Part shown: positions 1 through 6,672 of the stretch, piece after piece
How the letters are laid out: each line of letters opens with the position of its first letter
Position numbering within the stretch: the stretch's first letter is position 1
NCBI GenBank assembly: GCA_035532755.1
Contig: DATKQI010000380.1
Span: forward strand, 1 to 16,431
Direction: 5' to 3'
DNA from: DATKQI01 sp035532755
Lineage (GTDB): Bacteria; Pseudomonadota; Alphaproteobacteria; Acetobacterales; Acetobacteraceae
Length of the DNA: 16,431 nucleotides
Program-made: the position numbers and the translations under genes
The notes under the pieces: generated by a model
The model's input: only the letters and a program-made list of their open reading frames with translations
Told to the model about the DNA's origin: nothing
The model's database searches: none

Positions 1-1641
1 CAACGTGCCGATGCTGAGCCGGATATCGGCATTCGCACCGCGCAGCGCGGCCACGGGCAACGGCGTGTCCGGGATCAGCGTTGCCTGCGCCCGCCCGGGT
101 TTCGGCAGCGGCGGCGGGGGTGGCGGCGCCAGCTTCCCCGCAGGTGTGGCGGCAGGCGGCAGTTTCAGCGCGGCGGTGAGCGCATCGGCGTCGACCCGCG
201 TGCTGGTGAGCACGGCGGTGAGGGACGGGCGCGGACGCAGCGCGAGCGTAAGTTCGCCGGACGCATCGGCCTGCGGCATGGTCAGCGCCATCTGCCGCAC
301 GGATACGCCCTGGGCGAAGCCGCCCGGGCCATCAGTGATGGTGCCCTTGAAGGCGATGGACTTCAGCAGCGGCAATGCGCGGCCCGCAAGGGGGGCGAGC
401 GCTGCCAGATCCGGCACCTGCGCGACGGCAGCGAGGTTGGCGCCGGCGAGTTTTTCCGGCTGCGCGAGGGTACCGTTCACCGCAAGCCGAGCCGCCCCGG
501 CAGTGGCGACGGCGGAGACCGGGTAGGGCGGCGCATTCTTCGGCGGCGCCAGCAGCGCCTGTGGCGCGCCCAGTGTCGCGGCCAGCGAAACCGGCACCCC
601 GCCACGTGCCGCGACCACCTGGATCTTGGCCGGCTGATCCAGCCCCGCATCGGTGACATCGAGGCTGGTCAGTGTCAGCCCCGGCAGGAACGTGCCGAGA
701 TCGGAGGCGGCGACATGCAGCGCCACTCCGGTCACCCGAGGCAGTGCGGCGCCGGCATCGGCCGCGGTGGCGGCCAGCGTCAGCCCGTGCAGTTTCGGCA
801 GCGCGACGCCCGGCACGAACGGCGCAAGTGCCTCCAGCGCCGGCACCTTGGCGGAGAGCGTGAGGTGGTAGCCGCGCCCTTGCAGCGGCTGCGTGATCGT
901 CCCGGATATCTGCGCCGTTGCGCCATAGGCGGCGAGCGTGAGGGAAACCGGCCAGGGAGTGTGCGATGCCGGGTCCGTCAGCCGGGCCACCGGGCCGGTC
1001 TTGCCGTGCAGGGTGAAGGCCGCCCCGTTCCACGTGGCACTGGCGGCAACCGACATCTCCGCCCCGGCCGACGGCGCGGCGGCGGTGACGTGGTTCAGCG
1101 CCAGCACCGCGACGTGCCCCGTCTGGCCATTGCGATAGGTGATGCGGCCGCCGGTGATGCTGACCGCCCGCACGTCGATCCGCACCGGCTTGCCATGCAC
1201 CGTGGCGGGTGCCGGGGCAACGGCCGGCGCCGGGGTGGCGGCGGATGGATGGAGCAGCCAGTTGCCCTGCCCCTTCGCGTTCGTTTCCAGCAGGATGTCG
1301 GGCTTCACCAGCACGAGCTTGCGGATGTCGAGCCGGCCCGAAAGCAGCGGCAGCAACGCCACCTGGGCCTCCATCCGCCCGAGCGTGACCATCTGCTTCC
1401 GGCTGCCATCGGGCGTGTTGGCGAGCGAGACGTCCGAAGCCTCGATGGTTGGCACCAGCGACAGCTTCAGCCCGATCGGGCCGTTCAGCGCGAGCGTGCG
1501 CCCGGTTGCCCGCTCCACAGCGGCGATGATGCGCGGCTTATAGGCATTCGGGTTAAAGGTGGCGACGAAAATTCCGGCCGCCGCGATCGGCAGCACGATC
1601 ACGACGGCGACCAGGATCAGGATCAGGCGGCGAACGTTCAT
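1..1641 (-). CDS. AsmA-family protein, C-terminus beyond the window (partial)
   Basis: This is a minus-strand frame, open without a stop from the ATG to the left window edge (547 codons visible). Residues 6-28 form one hydrophobic helix (RLILILVAVVIVLPIAAAGI), a signal-anchor or inner-membrane segment. It is followed by the AsmA N-terminal pattern FNPNAYKPRI, 'ATGRTLALNGPIGLKLSLVP' and 'GRLDIRKLVLVKPDILLET'. Further on, 'GGRITYRNGQTG' and the late 'IPDTPLPVAALRGANADIRL' are both typical of AsmA proteins. An Ala/Pro-rich linker with six consecutive prolines lies near residues 506-511. AsmA-like proteins are anchored in the inner membrane, project into the periplasm, and are linked to outer-membrane lipid or protein homeostasis; the role of this copy is inferred from family only. 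It starts 31 nt after the pseudouridine synthase stop, so it is probably the third gene of the rarA transcript. Confidence 0.85.
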   Translation of the reverse strand, partial: MNVRRLILILVAVVIVLPIAAAGIFVATFNPNAYKPRIIAAVERATGRTLALNGPIGLKLSLVPTIEASDVSLANTPDGSRKQMVTLGRMEAQVALLPLLSGRLDIRKLVLVKPDILLETNAKGQGNWLLHPSAATPAPAVAPAPATVHGKPVRIDVRAVSITGGRITYRNGQTGHVAVLALNHVTAAAPSAGAEMSVAASATWNGAAFTLHGKTGPVARLTDPASHTPWPVSLTLAAYGATAQISGTITQPLQGRGYHLTLSAKVPALEALAPFVPGVALPKLHGLTLAATAADAGAALPRVTGVALHVAASDLGTFLPGLTLTSLDVTDAGLDQPAKIQVVAARGGVPVSLAATLGAPQALLAPPKNAPPYPVSAVATAGAARLAVNGTLAQPEKLAGANLAAVAQVPDLAALAPLAGRALPLLKSIAFKGTITDGPGGFAQGVSVRQMALTMPQADASGELTLALRPRPSLTAVLTSTRVDADALTAALKLPPAATPAGKLAPPPPPPLPKPGRAQATLIPDTPLPVAALRGANADIRLSIGTL

Positions 1642-1672
1642 TGCGGCGAACCCATGGAACCGGCGTCCTTCA

Positions 1673-2647
1673 TCATCTCTGCCGCCGCGGCGGCGCGGGT
1701 GACGGGGCTTCGAACCCCAGGATGCGGAATGTCTCCTGCAAATGCGGCGGCATCTCGGCCTCCACGGTCAATTCCCCGCCGGCCGGGTGCGGCAGGCTCA
1801 GCGCACGGGCATGCAGGTGGATGCGGGTGGGGAAGGTGTCGAGGATCGCCGCCACATTGCCGTAGGCGACATCACCGAGAATTGGCGTGCCGATCGCCGA
1901 GCAGTGCACGCGCAGCTGATGGGTGCGCCCGGTTTCGGGCTGGAGTTCCAGCCAGGCGAGCCGCTTGCCCGCATGATCGATCGTTCGATAGGCGGTGATG
2001 GCGTGCGCGGCATCCCCGTCCGAAGGGCCGGCGAGCGCGGTGCGTGCGCCCTGGCCACCGGCGATGCGGACCAGCGGCAGGTCTATCCGCCCGGCCAGCG
2101 GGATCGGCAGACCGACCACCACCGCCCAGTAGGTCTTTGCCATCTCGCGCGTGCGGAACGCGGCGGCGAGCCGCGCGGCCACGCCGGGCGAACGAGCCAG
2201 CAGCAGGACGCCGGAGGTATCCCGATCGAGCCGGTGCACCAGCCGCGGCCGATCCGTCGCGCCGAAGCGCAGCCCGTCCAGCATGCCGTCCAGATGCTTC
2301 ACGATGCCGGGGCCGCCCTGCACCGGCAGGCCCGCAGGCTTGTTCAGCACGATCACCTGATCGTCCTGGTAGAGTACCAGCCGCGCCAGTTCCTTCACCA
2401 TGCGCGCATCCGGCGGCTCGGCCGGGCGCGGCGCGGCCGGGGCCTGCGGCAGCGGTGGGATGCGCACGACCTGGCCGGGGGCGAGGCGCGTGGCGGCTTC
2501 CACCCGCCTGCCATCGACGCGAACCTGCCCGGTGCGGCAGAGCTTCTGGATCGCCCCCTGGGTCAGCACCGGGAAGTGGCGGCGGAACCAGCGATCCAGG
2601 CGGATGTCGGCTTCGTCTTCCGTGACGTTCCGCTGCGCCACGCTCAT
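1673..2647 (-). CDS. RluA-family 23S rRNA pseudouridine synthase (RluC/RluD-like)
   Basis: The predicted product is 324 aa and converts specific uridines of (probably) 23S rRNA to pseudouridine. An N-terminal S4 RNA-binding domain spans about residues 14-65 (IRLDRWFRRHFP, 'IQKLCRTGQVRVDGRRV'). The catalytic domain begins near residue 90 (QDDQVIVLNKPAGLPVQGG) and holds the family motif HRLDRDTSG at residues 138-146, with Asp141 as the expected catalytic nucleophile. The later 'ETGRTHQLRVHCSAIGTPILGD' is also diagnostic. The ATG was chosen because the S4 domain begins right after it and because its A-T-G-A overlaps the rarA stop, a layout typical of translational coupling. The S4 domain plus general layout point to RluC or RluD rather than RluA proper, but the target uridine cannot be read from sequence. 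Confidence 0.93.
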   Translation of the reverse strand: MSVAQRNVTEDEADIRLDRWFRRHFPVLTQGAIQKLCRTGQVRVDGRRVEAATRLAPGQVVRIPPLPQAPAAPRPAEPPDARMVKELARLVLYQDDQVIVLNKPAGLPVQGGPGIVKHLDGMLDGLRFGATDRPRLVHRLDRDTSGVLLLARSPGVAARLAAAFRTREMAKTYWAVVVGLPIPLAGRIDLPLVRIAGGQGARTALAGPSDGDAAHAITAYRTIDHAGKRLAWLELQPETGRTHQLRVHCSAIGTPILGDVAYGNVAAILDTFPTRIHLHARALSLPHPAGGELTVEAEMPPHLQETFRILGFEAPSPAPPRRQR

Positions 2648-3975
2648 CCGTCGCGCTCCTGCCGCAGGCCAGCCCAGAAGGTGAGACGCTTGGCCACCTC
2701 GCGCTCGAAACCGCGATCGGCGGGGCGGTAGAATTCGTGTCGTTTCATGCCGTCCGGGAAGTAGTTCTGGCCGGAGAAGGCGTCCTTCTGCGCATGATCG
2801 TACGCATAGCCGTGGCCATAGCCGAGTTCCTTCATCAGCTTCGTCGGCGCGTTCAGGATATGCGCGGGCGGCATCAGGCTGCCGGTGGATTTCGCCGCCG
2901 CCAGCGCTTCCCCGAGAGCGGCGTAGGCGGCATTCGATTTCGGCGCGGTGCCAAGATACAGCACTACCTGCGCCAGCATGATCTCCCCTTCCGGGCTGCC
3001 CAGCCGCTCGTACGCCTCCCACCCGGCGAGCGCCTGCGGCAGTGCCTGCGGGTCGGCCAGCCCGATATCCTCCGAGGCGAAGCGGACGAGGCGGCGGGCG
3101 ATGTAGCGCGGGTCTTCACCGCCGGCGAGCATGCGGGCGAACCAGTACAGCGCGGCATCCGGGTCCGACCCGCGCAGGGATTTGTGAAGGGCGGAGATGA
3201 GGTTGTAATGCTCCTCCCGGTCCTTGTCGTACAGTGCCGCGCGGCGGGCGAGGAGTGCCGAGAGGGCTTGTGCGTCCAGCGGCGGCGCATCCGCCGGCAG
3301 GGCCATGATCTGCTCGGCCATGTTCAGCAGATATCGCCCGTCGCCATCCGACATGGCCGCAAGTGCCGCACGCGCTTCCGCGGTGAGCGGCAGGGTGCGG
3401 CCCGCCTCGGTCTCCGCCCGGGCCAGCAGCAGATGCAGCGCGGCATCATCCAGCCGCTTCAGCACCAGCACCTGGCAGCGCGAGAGCAGCGCGCCGTTCA
3501 ACGCGAAAGAGGGGTTCTCCGTGGTGGCGCCCACCAGGACGATGGTGCCGTTCTCCACAACGGGGAGAAAGCCGTCCTGCTGGGCGCGGTTGAAGCGATG
3601 AATCTCGTCCACGAACAGCAGCGTCGCCTGGCCGGCGCGCACCCGGTGGCCAGCCTCCTCGAACACGCGCTTCAGATCCGCAACCCCGGAGAACACCGCC
3701 GAGATCTGGGTGAAATGCAGCCCCGCCGCCGCGGCAAGCAGGCGCGCGATGGTGGTTTTGCCCACGCCCGGCGGCCCCCACAGGATCAGCGAGGCGAGTG
3801 ACCCGCGTGCCAGCATGCGGGTGAGCGTGCCTTCCGGCCCGACCAGATGATCCTGCCCGACCACCTCGGCCAGCGCCTGCGGGCGCAGCCGGTCGGCGAG
3901 CGGGCGGGTGGCCGCGGGCTCCGGCGCCTCGGCAGGGAAAAGATCAGCAGATCCGTGGTTTGAACGTGCCGCCAT
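2644..3975 (-). CDS. rarA: Replication-associated recombination protein A (AAA+ ATPase, MgsA/RarA)
   Basis: The product is 443 aa, close to the usual length of bacterial RarA. It is an AAA+ clamp-loader-like ATPase that acts at stalled replication forks. Visible elements in order: RPLADRLRP near the N-terminus, Walker A GPPGVGKT at about 67-74, Walker B with the D-E-I-H signature at 123-126 (LLFVDEIHRFN), sensor 1 region GATTENPSF at about 149-157, then a SRC motif near 165-167 that would hold the arginine finger. The C-terminal half has the RarA/MgsA tetramerisation-type sequence (ISALHKSLRGSDPDAALYW) and ends with the conserved PDGMKRHEFYRPADRGFE. Alternative starts exist: ATG at 3987 and GTG at 4011. 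The 3975 ATG fits the family length best, though no clear Shine-Dalgarno precedes any of them. It lies 105 nt after rplQ, beyond a terminator, so it probably has its own promoter, which I could not identify. Confidence 0.94.
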   Translation of the reverse strand: MAARSNHGSADLFPAEAPEPAATRPLADRLRPQALAEVVGQDHLVGPEGTLTRMLARGSLASLILWGPPGVGKTTIARLLAAAAGLHFTQISAVFSGVADLKRVFEEAGHRVRAGQATLLFVDEIHRFNRAQQDGFLPVVENGTIVLVGATTENPSFALNGALLSRCQVLVLKRLDDAALHLLLARAETEAGRTLPLTAEARAALAAMSDGDGRYLLNMAEQIMALPADAPPLDAQALSALLARRAALYDKDREEHYNLISALHKSLRGSDPDAALYWFARMLAGGEDPRYIARRLVRFASEDIGLADPQALPQALAGWEAYERLGSPEGEIMLAQVVLYLGTAPKSNAAYAALGEALAAAKSTGSLMPPAHILNAPTKLMKELGYGHGYAYDHAQKDAFSGQNYFPDGMKRHEFYRPADRGFEREVAKRLTFWAGLRQERDG

Positions 3976-4015
3976 GCACAGCACCATAACCGGCAAAGAC
4001 GCTTCCGGCACGCCG

Positions 4016-4052
4016 AAGAACGAGCAAGGCCAGAGCGGAGCCCTGGCCTTGC
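4016..4052 (-). terminator. Intrinsic terminator after rplQ, end of the ribosomal superoperon
   Basis: Read on the minus strand, GCAAGGCCAGGGC pairs with GCTCTGGCCTTGC across a TCC loop. That gives a 13-bp stem with one G-T wobble (4024-4052), followed directly by the T-rich tract TCGTTCTT (4023-4016). It begins 28 nt past the rplQ stop. The long perfect stem, short loop and adjacent T-rich tail are the hallmarks of rho-independent termination, although the T tract is interrupted by C and G. Confidence 0.85.
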
Positions 4053-4080
4053 CTATCTCATCGTGCCGAGTGCGCCGCCA

Positions 4081-4503
4081 TCAGGCTTCGGCGGTGTCTT
4101 CCGTCGCTTCCGGCTTCGGGCCGCTGTCCAGGCCCTTGGCAGCCGGGTCGCGATCGACCAGTTCGATCACGGCCATGTCGGCGGCATCACCATGGCGCAT
4201 GCCGGCCTTCAGCACGCGGGTGTAGCCGCCCGCGCGGGTACGGTAACGATCGGCCAGCGCGCCGAACAGCTTGGCCACGATCGTTTCGTCCCGCAGCTCG
4301 GCATAGGCCTGGCGGCGGGCGTGCAGGCCGCCGCGCTTGCCGAGCGTGATGAGCTTCTCGGTCACCGGCCGAAGCTCCTTCGCCTTGGGCAACGTGGTGG
4401 TGATCTGCTCGTGCTTGATCAGCGCGTTCGCCATGTTGCGAAACATGGCGAGGCGATGGGAACTGGTGACGCCGAGCTTCCGGCCGGCAACCCCGTGACG
4501 CAT
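4081..4503 (-). CDS. rplQ: 50S ribosomal protein L17
   Basis: The product is 140 aa and belongs to the large subunit near the exit tunnel. It begins with the family signature MRHGVAGRKLG and continues with 'SSHRLAMFRNMANALIKHEQ' and 'TTLPKAKELRPVTEKLITLGK', which define L17. Near residue 100 it has the conserved GGYTRVLK and then 'RHGDAADMAVIELVDRDP'. The last roughly 20 residues (KPEATEDTAEA end) form an acidic tail beyond the core. A good Shine-Dalgarno (GGGAGAAG, 4508-4515) sits just upstream of the ATG. It follows rpoA by 19 nt and is the last gene before the terminator. Confidence 0.98.
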   Translation of the reverse strand: MRHGVAGRKLGVTSSHRLAMFRNMANALIKHEQITTTLPKAKELRPVTEKLITLGKRGGLHARRQAYAELRDETIVAKLFGALADRYRTRAGGYTRVLKAGMRHGDAADMAVIELVDRDPAAKGLDSGPKPEATEDTAEA

Positions 4504-4522
4504 GGTACTTCTCCCTGCCCGG

Positions 4523-5542
4523 TCAGAACGGCTCGTCGAGCCGCTTCGCCAGGTCCTCGATATTTTCCGGCGGCCAGCCCGGCACGACCATGCCAAGCCC
4601 GAGGCCCATGTTGGTCAGGACCTCTTTGATTTCGTTCAGCGACTTGCGGCCGAAATTCGGCGTGCGCAGCATCTCCTGCTCCGACTTCTGAACGAGATCG
4701 CCGATATAGACGATGTTGTCGTTCTTCAGGCAGTTCGCGCTGCGGACCGAAAGTTCGAGTTCGTCCACCTTGCGCAGCAGGTTGCGGTTGAACGGCAGGT
4801 CGTCCTGCGGTTCATCGGCACGGAGCTGCTGCGGCTCGTCAAAGTTGATGAAGAGCTGCAACTGGTCCTGCAGGATGCGCGCGGCGAGCGCCACCGAATC
4901 CTCGGGCGTAACCGCGCCGTTGGTCTCCACCGTCAGCAGCAGCTTGTCGTAGTCGGTGACCTGGCCGACGCGGGTGGGTTCGACCTTGTAGGATACGCGG
5001 CGCACCGGCGAGTAGATCGCATCGACCGGGATCAGGCCGATCGGGGCGTCTTCCGGGCGGTTGACGGCGGAGGCGACGTAGCCCTTGCCGAGGCTGACGG
5101 TGAACTCCATCCCGAGCTTCACGCCATCATCGAGCGTGCACAGCACCAGATCGGGGTTCATGATCTCGATATCATGGCCGGCCTGGATCTGCCCCGCCTT
5201 GACCTCGCCGGGGCCGGTGGCCGACAGCACCATGCGCTTCGGCCCCTCGCTGTGCATGCGCAGCGCAAGCTGCTTCACGTTCAGGACGATATCCGTCACG
5301 TCCTCGCGCACGCCGGGGATGGAGCTGAATTCGTGCAGCACGCCGTCGATCTGCACCGCGGTCACGGCCGCGCCTTGCAGGGAGGAGAGCAGGATGCGCC
5401 GGATGGCATTGCCCAGCGTCATGCCGAAACCGCGCTCCAGCGGCTCGGCAACGATCGTCGCCACGCGCGAGGGCTCCGAACCGGGTTCGACCTCGAGCTT
5501 CTCCGGCTTGATCAGCGACTGCCAATTTCTCTGGATGACCAA
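4523..5542 (-). CDS. rpoA: DNA-directed RNA polymerase subunit alpha (TTG start proposed)
   Basis: With the proposed TTG start the product is 339 aa. It dimerises through its N-terminal domain to seed RNA polymerase assembly. The N-domain spans about residues 1-235 (EPLERGFGMTLGNAIRRILL, 'GVREDVTDIVLNVKQL'), and the C-domain about 255-330 carries the DNA-contact motif VRSANCLKNDN with Arg267 (equivalent of E. coli Arg265) and 'RTPNFGRKSLNEIKEVL'. I chose the TTG at 5542 because the protein then begins VIQRNWQSLIKPEKLEV, matching the usual RpoA N-terminus, and because GAGG lies 5 nt upstream of it. The ATG at 5617 would add 25 residues, has no Shine-Dalgarno, and its codons run through a long inverted repeat. 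Transcription comes from the superoperon and probably from the promoter before rpsM. Confidence 0.96.
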   Translation of the reverse strand: MVIQRNWQSLIKPEKLEVEPGSEPSRVATIVAEPLERGFGMTLGNAIRRILLSSLQGAAVTAVQIDGVLHEFSSIPGVREDVTDIVLNVKQLALRMHSEGPKRMVLSATGPGEVKAGQIQAGHDIEIMNPDLVLCTLDDGVKLGMEFTVSLGKGYVASAVNRPEDAPIGLIPVDAIYSPVRRVSYKVEPTRVGQVTDYDKLLLTVETNGAVTPEDSVALAARILQDQLQLFINFDEPQQLRADEPQDDLPFNRNLLRKVDELELSVRSANCLKNDNIVYIGDLVQKSEQEMLRTPNFGRKSLNEIKEVLTNMGLGLGMVVPGWPPENIEDLAKRLDEPF

Positions 5543-5630
5543 TTTCGCCTCGTTCCGAAACAGGGATGCCGGCGCCGCCACCCGATGGGTGGCCCGCGCC
5601 GGCGCAACATCACGCATCAGGCACGCAGTA
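5543..5630 (-). other. rpsK-rpoA spacer with long GC hairpin
   Basis: The 88-nt spacer (if rpoA starts at TTG 5542) holds an inverted repeat at 5568-5603. The outer arms GCCGGCGC/GCGCCGGC (8 bp) and inner arms GCCACCC/GGGTGGC (7 bp) enclose a 3-nt loop, with only a 1x2-nt internal loop between them. It ends 17 nt before the rpoA Shine-Dalgarno. No convincing T tract follows, so I read it as an mRNA structure rather than a full terminator. A processing, stability or translational-control role is inference. Confidence 0.6.
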
Positions 5631-6026
5631 TCAGACGCGTCGGCGCTTGCGCGGGCGGCACCCGTTATGGGGGATGGGAGTCATGTCCCGGATCGCGGTG
5701 ATCGCGAAACCCACGGTCTGCAGCGCCCGCAGCGCGCTCTCGCGCCCCGATCCCGGCCCGCTCACCTCGATCTCCAGCGTCTCCATGCCATGTTCACGCG
5801 CCTTCTTGCCGGCGTCCTCGGCGGCGACCTGCGCGGCATAGGGCGTGGACTTGCGGCTGCCCTTGAAGCCCTGGCTACCGGACGACGACCAGGCGATGGC
5901 GTTGCCCTGGGCATCGGTGATGGTGATCATGGTGTTGTTGAACGTCGCCGCCACATGGGCGACGCCGGAAGTGATGTTCTTGCGCTCTTTCTTGCGGGTG
6001 CGGGCAGCGGTGGCGGGCTTCGCCAT
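5631..6026 (-). CDS. rpsK: 30S ribosomal protein S11
   Basis: The product is 131 aa and sits on the platform of the small subunit, contacting 16S rRNA and mRNA in the exit region. Diagnostic segments are 'KNITSGVAHVAATFNNTMIT' near residues 17-36, 'SSGSQGFKGSRKSTPYAAQ', and the highly conserved C-terminal block 'RDMTPIPHNGCRPRKRRRV'. The N-terminal extension MAKPATAARTRKKER is basic, as usual for alphaproteobacterial S11. The ATG is preceded by AGGAT about 9 nt upstream. It lies in the alpha segment between rpsM and rpoA. Confidence 0.98.
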   Translation of the reverse strand: MAKPATAARTRKKERKNITSGVAHVAATFNNTMITITDAQGNAIAWSSSGSQGFKGSRKSTPYAAQVAAEDAGKKAREHGMETLEIEVSGPGSGRESALRALQTVGFAITAIRDMTPIPHNGCRPRKRRRV

Positions 6027-6122
6027 GGCATCGATCCTATGCGGTTCACGGCCGCCGCGAATCCGGGCGGCCAGTCATCTTCGACGGGCATTCGGCCGCC
6101 CGGCTGGGGCGGCCGCGACACG
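6027..6122 (-). other. rpsM-rpsK spacer with two tandem GC hairpins
   Basis: The 96-nt spacer holds no gene. It has two inverted repeats built from the same 7-mer pair, GGCCGCC/GGCGGCC. One is at 6050-6072 (9-nt loop). The other is at 6093-6115, where the stem extends to 9 bp (CGGCCGCCC/GGGCGGCCG) with a 5-nt loop. Because the arms are the same, the distal arms could also pair with each other. No T-rich tail follows either, so they are not ordinary intrinsic terminators. Confidence 0.6.
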
Positions 6123-6500
6123 CTATTTCGTGACCTTCTTCTTGCCGGCGATCGCCACCGCCTTGCCCTTGCGTGTCCGCGCATTGGTATGGGTGCGCTG
6201 GCCGTGCACCGGCAGCCCGCGGCGGTGGCGCAGGCCGCGATAGCAGCCCAGATCCATCAGGCGCTTGATGTTCATCGCCACTTCGCGCCGCAGATCGCCC
6301 TCGACGCGGAATTCGCGGTCGATCAGTTCGCGGATGCGCATGATCTCGTCATCGGTGAGCTGGTTCACCCGGCGATCATCCGGGATGGACAGGCGGGTGC
6401 AGATATCCTCCGCCTTCGTCGGCCCGATGCCATAAATGTAGCGCAGGCTGATCGACACTCGCTTGTTGGTCGGGATGTTCACGCCGGCAATACGCGCCAC
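6123..6500 (-). CDS. rpsM: 30S ribosomal protein S13 (GTG start)
   Basis: The product is 125 aa, located in the head of the small subunit, contacting 16S rRNA, L5 and the P-site tRNA. It begins (V/M)ARIAGVNIPTNKRVSISL, has the helix-hairpin-helix-like 'YIYGIGPTKAEDIC', and ends with the S13 signature 'GLRHRRGLPVHGQRTHTNAR' plus a lysine-rich tail GKKKVTK. The GTG at 6500 is chosen because homologous S13 proteins begin exactly at ARIAG, and a strong AGGAG lies 8 nt upstream. It is the first gene of the alpha segment, with its own predicted promoter and a long structured leader, where bacterial alpha operons are known to be controlled in some species. Confidence 0.97.
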   Translation of the reverse strand: MARIAGVNIPTNKRVSISLRYIYGIGPTKAEDICTRLSIPDDRRVNQLTDDEIMRIRELIDREFRVEGDLRREVAMNIKRLMDLGCYRGLRHRRGLPVHGQRTHTNARTRKGKAVAIAGKKKVTK

Positions 6501-6634
6501 GCCAGTCACTCCTGATGGGCCCACTCCTGACGAACCCGGTACATCGTACCGGGCGAACACCGCCCTGAAGGCCAAGAAACAAAAACACAGAACCAACCGC
6601 GCCGGCGAAATGCCGCCAGCCGGCAGAGGCGCGG
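6501..6634 (-). promoter_or_regulatory. Structured rpsM leader with alternative hairpins and duplicated Shine-Dalgarno
   Basis: On the minus strand this untranslated stretch holds, in order: an outer stem CCGCGCC/GGCGCGG (6628-6634 with 6597-6603) enclosing a small TGCCG/CGGCA-type hairpin (6611-6625); a T-rich run TTTTTGTTTCTT (6574-6585); a stem GGGCG/CGCCC (6551-6565); a perfect 8-bp hairpin CCCGGTAC-GAT-GTACCGGG (6535-6553) that shares three bases with the preceding stem, so the two cannot both form fully; and a 9-nt direct repeat TCAGGAGTG with 15-nt period (6507-6515, 6522-6530), the proximal copy being the rpsM Shine-Dalgarno. A regulatory RNA role is inferred. Confidence 0.55.
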
Positions 6635-6662
6635 ACTATAGCGGCGCGCACCTCTGAGTCAA
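6635..6662 (-). promoter_or_regulatory. Sigma-70-type promoter for rpsM-rpsK-rpoA-rplQ
   Basis: On the minus strand the -35 box TTGACT (6657-6662) is separated by 16 nt from the -10 box TATAGT (6635-6640). Each box differs from the TTGACA/TATAAT consensus at one position. It lies in the largest spacer of the cluster, just past the adk stop, and the predicted start of transcription near 6628 gives a leader of about 128 nt before the rpsM GTG. It would serve the alpha segment independently of read-through from the upstream genes. Confidence 0.72.
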
Positions 6663-6672
6663 CGCCGCACGT

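Noticed and set aside
715..1998. Long plus-strand open frame (427 codons) opposite the AsmA and pseudouridine synthase genes
   Set aside because: Arg/Gln/His-rich low-complexity translation with no recognisable family; it is the antisense of a GC-rich coding frame whose product is clearly AsmA-like and it spans the junction of two real genes.
2648..3022. Longer 449-residue version of the pseudouridine synthase
   Set aside because: The extra N-terminal part lies entirely within rarA coding sequence in another frame, and the S4 domain begins right after the ATG at 2647.
5543..5617. ATG at 5617 as the rpoA start
   Set aside because: Adds 25 non-conserved residues encoded by an inverted repeat and has no Shine-Dalgarno, while TTG at 5542 has both a ribosome site and the conserved N-terminus.
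4502..6515. Plus-strand open frames of 399 and 476 codons opposite rpoA, rpsK and rpsM
   Set aside because: They are antisense to conserved genes and cross their boundaries; high GC content removes stop codons in these frames. No ribosome site or family match.
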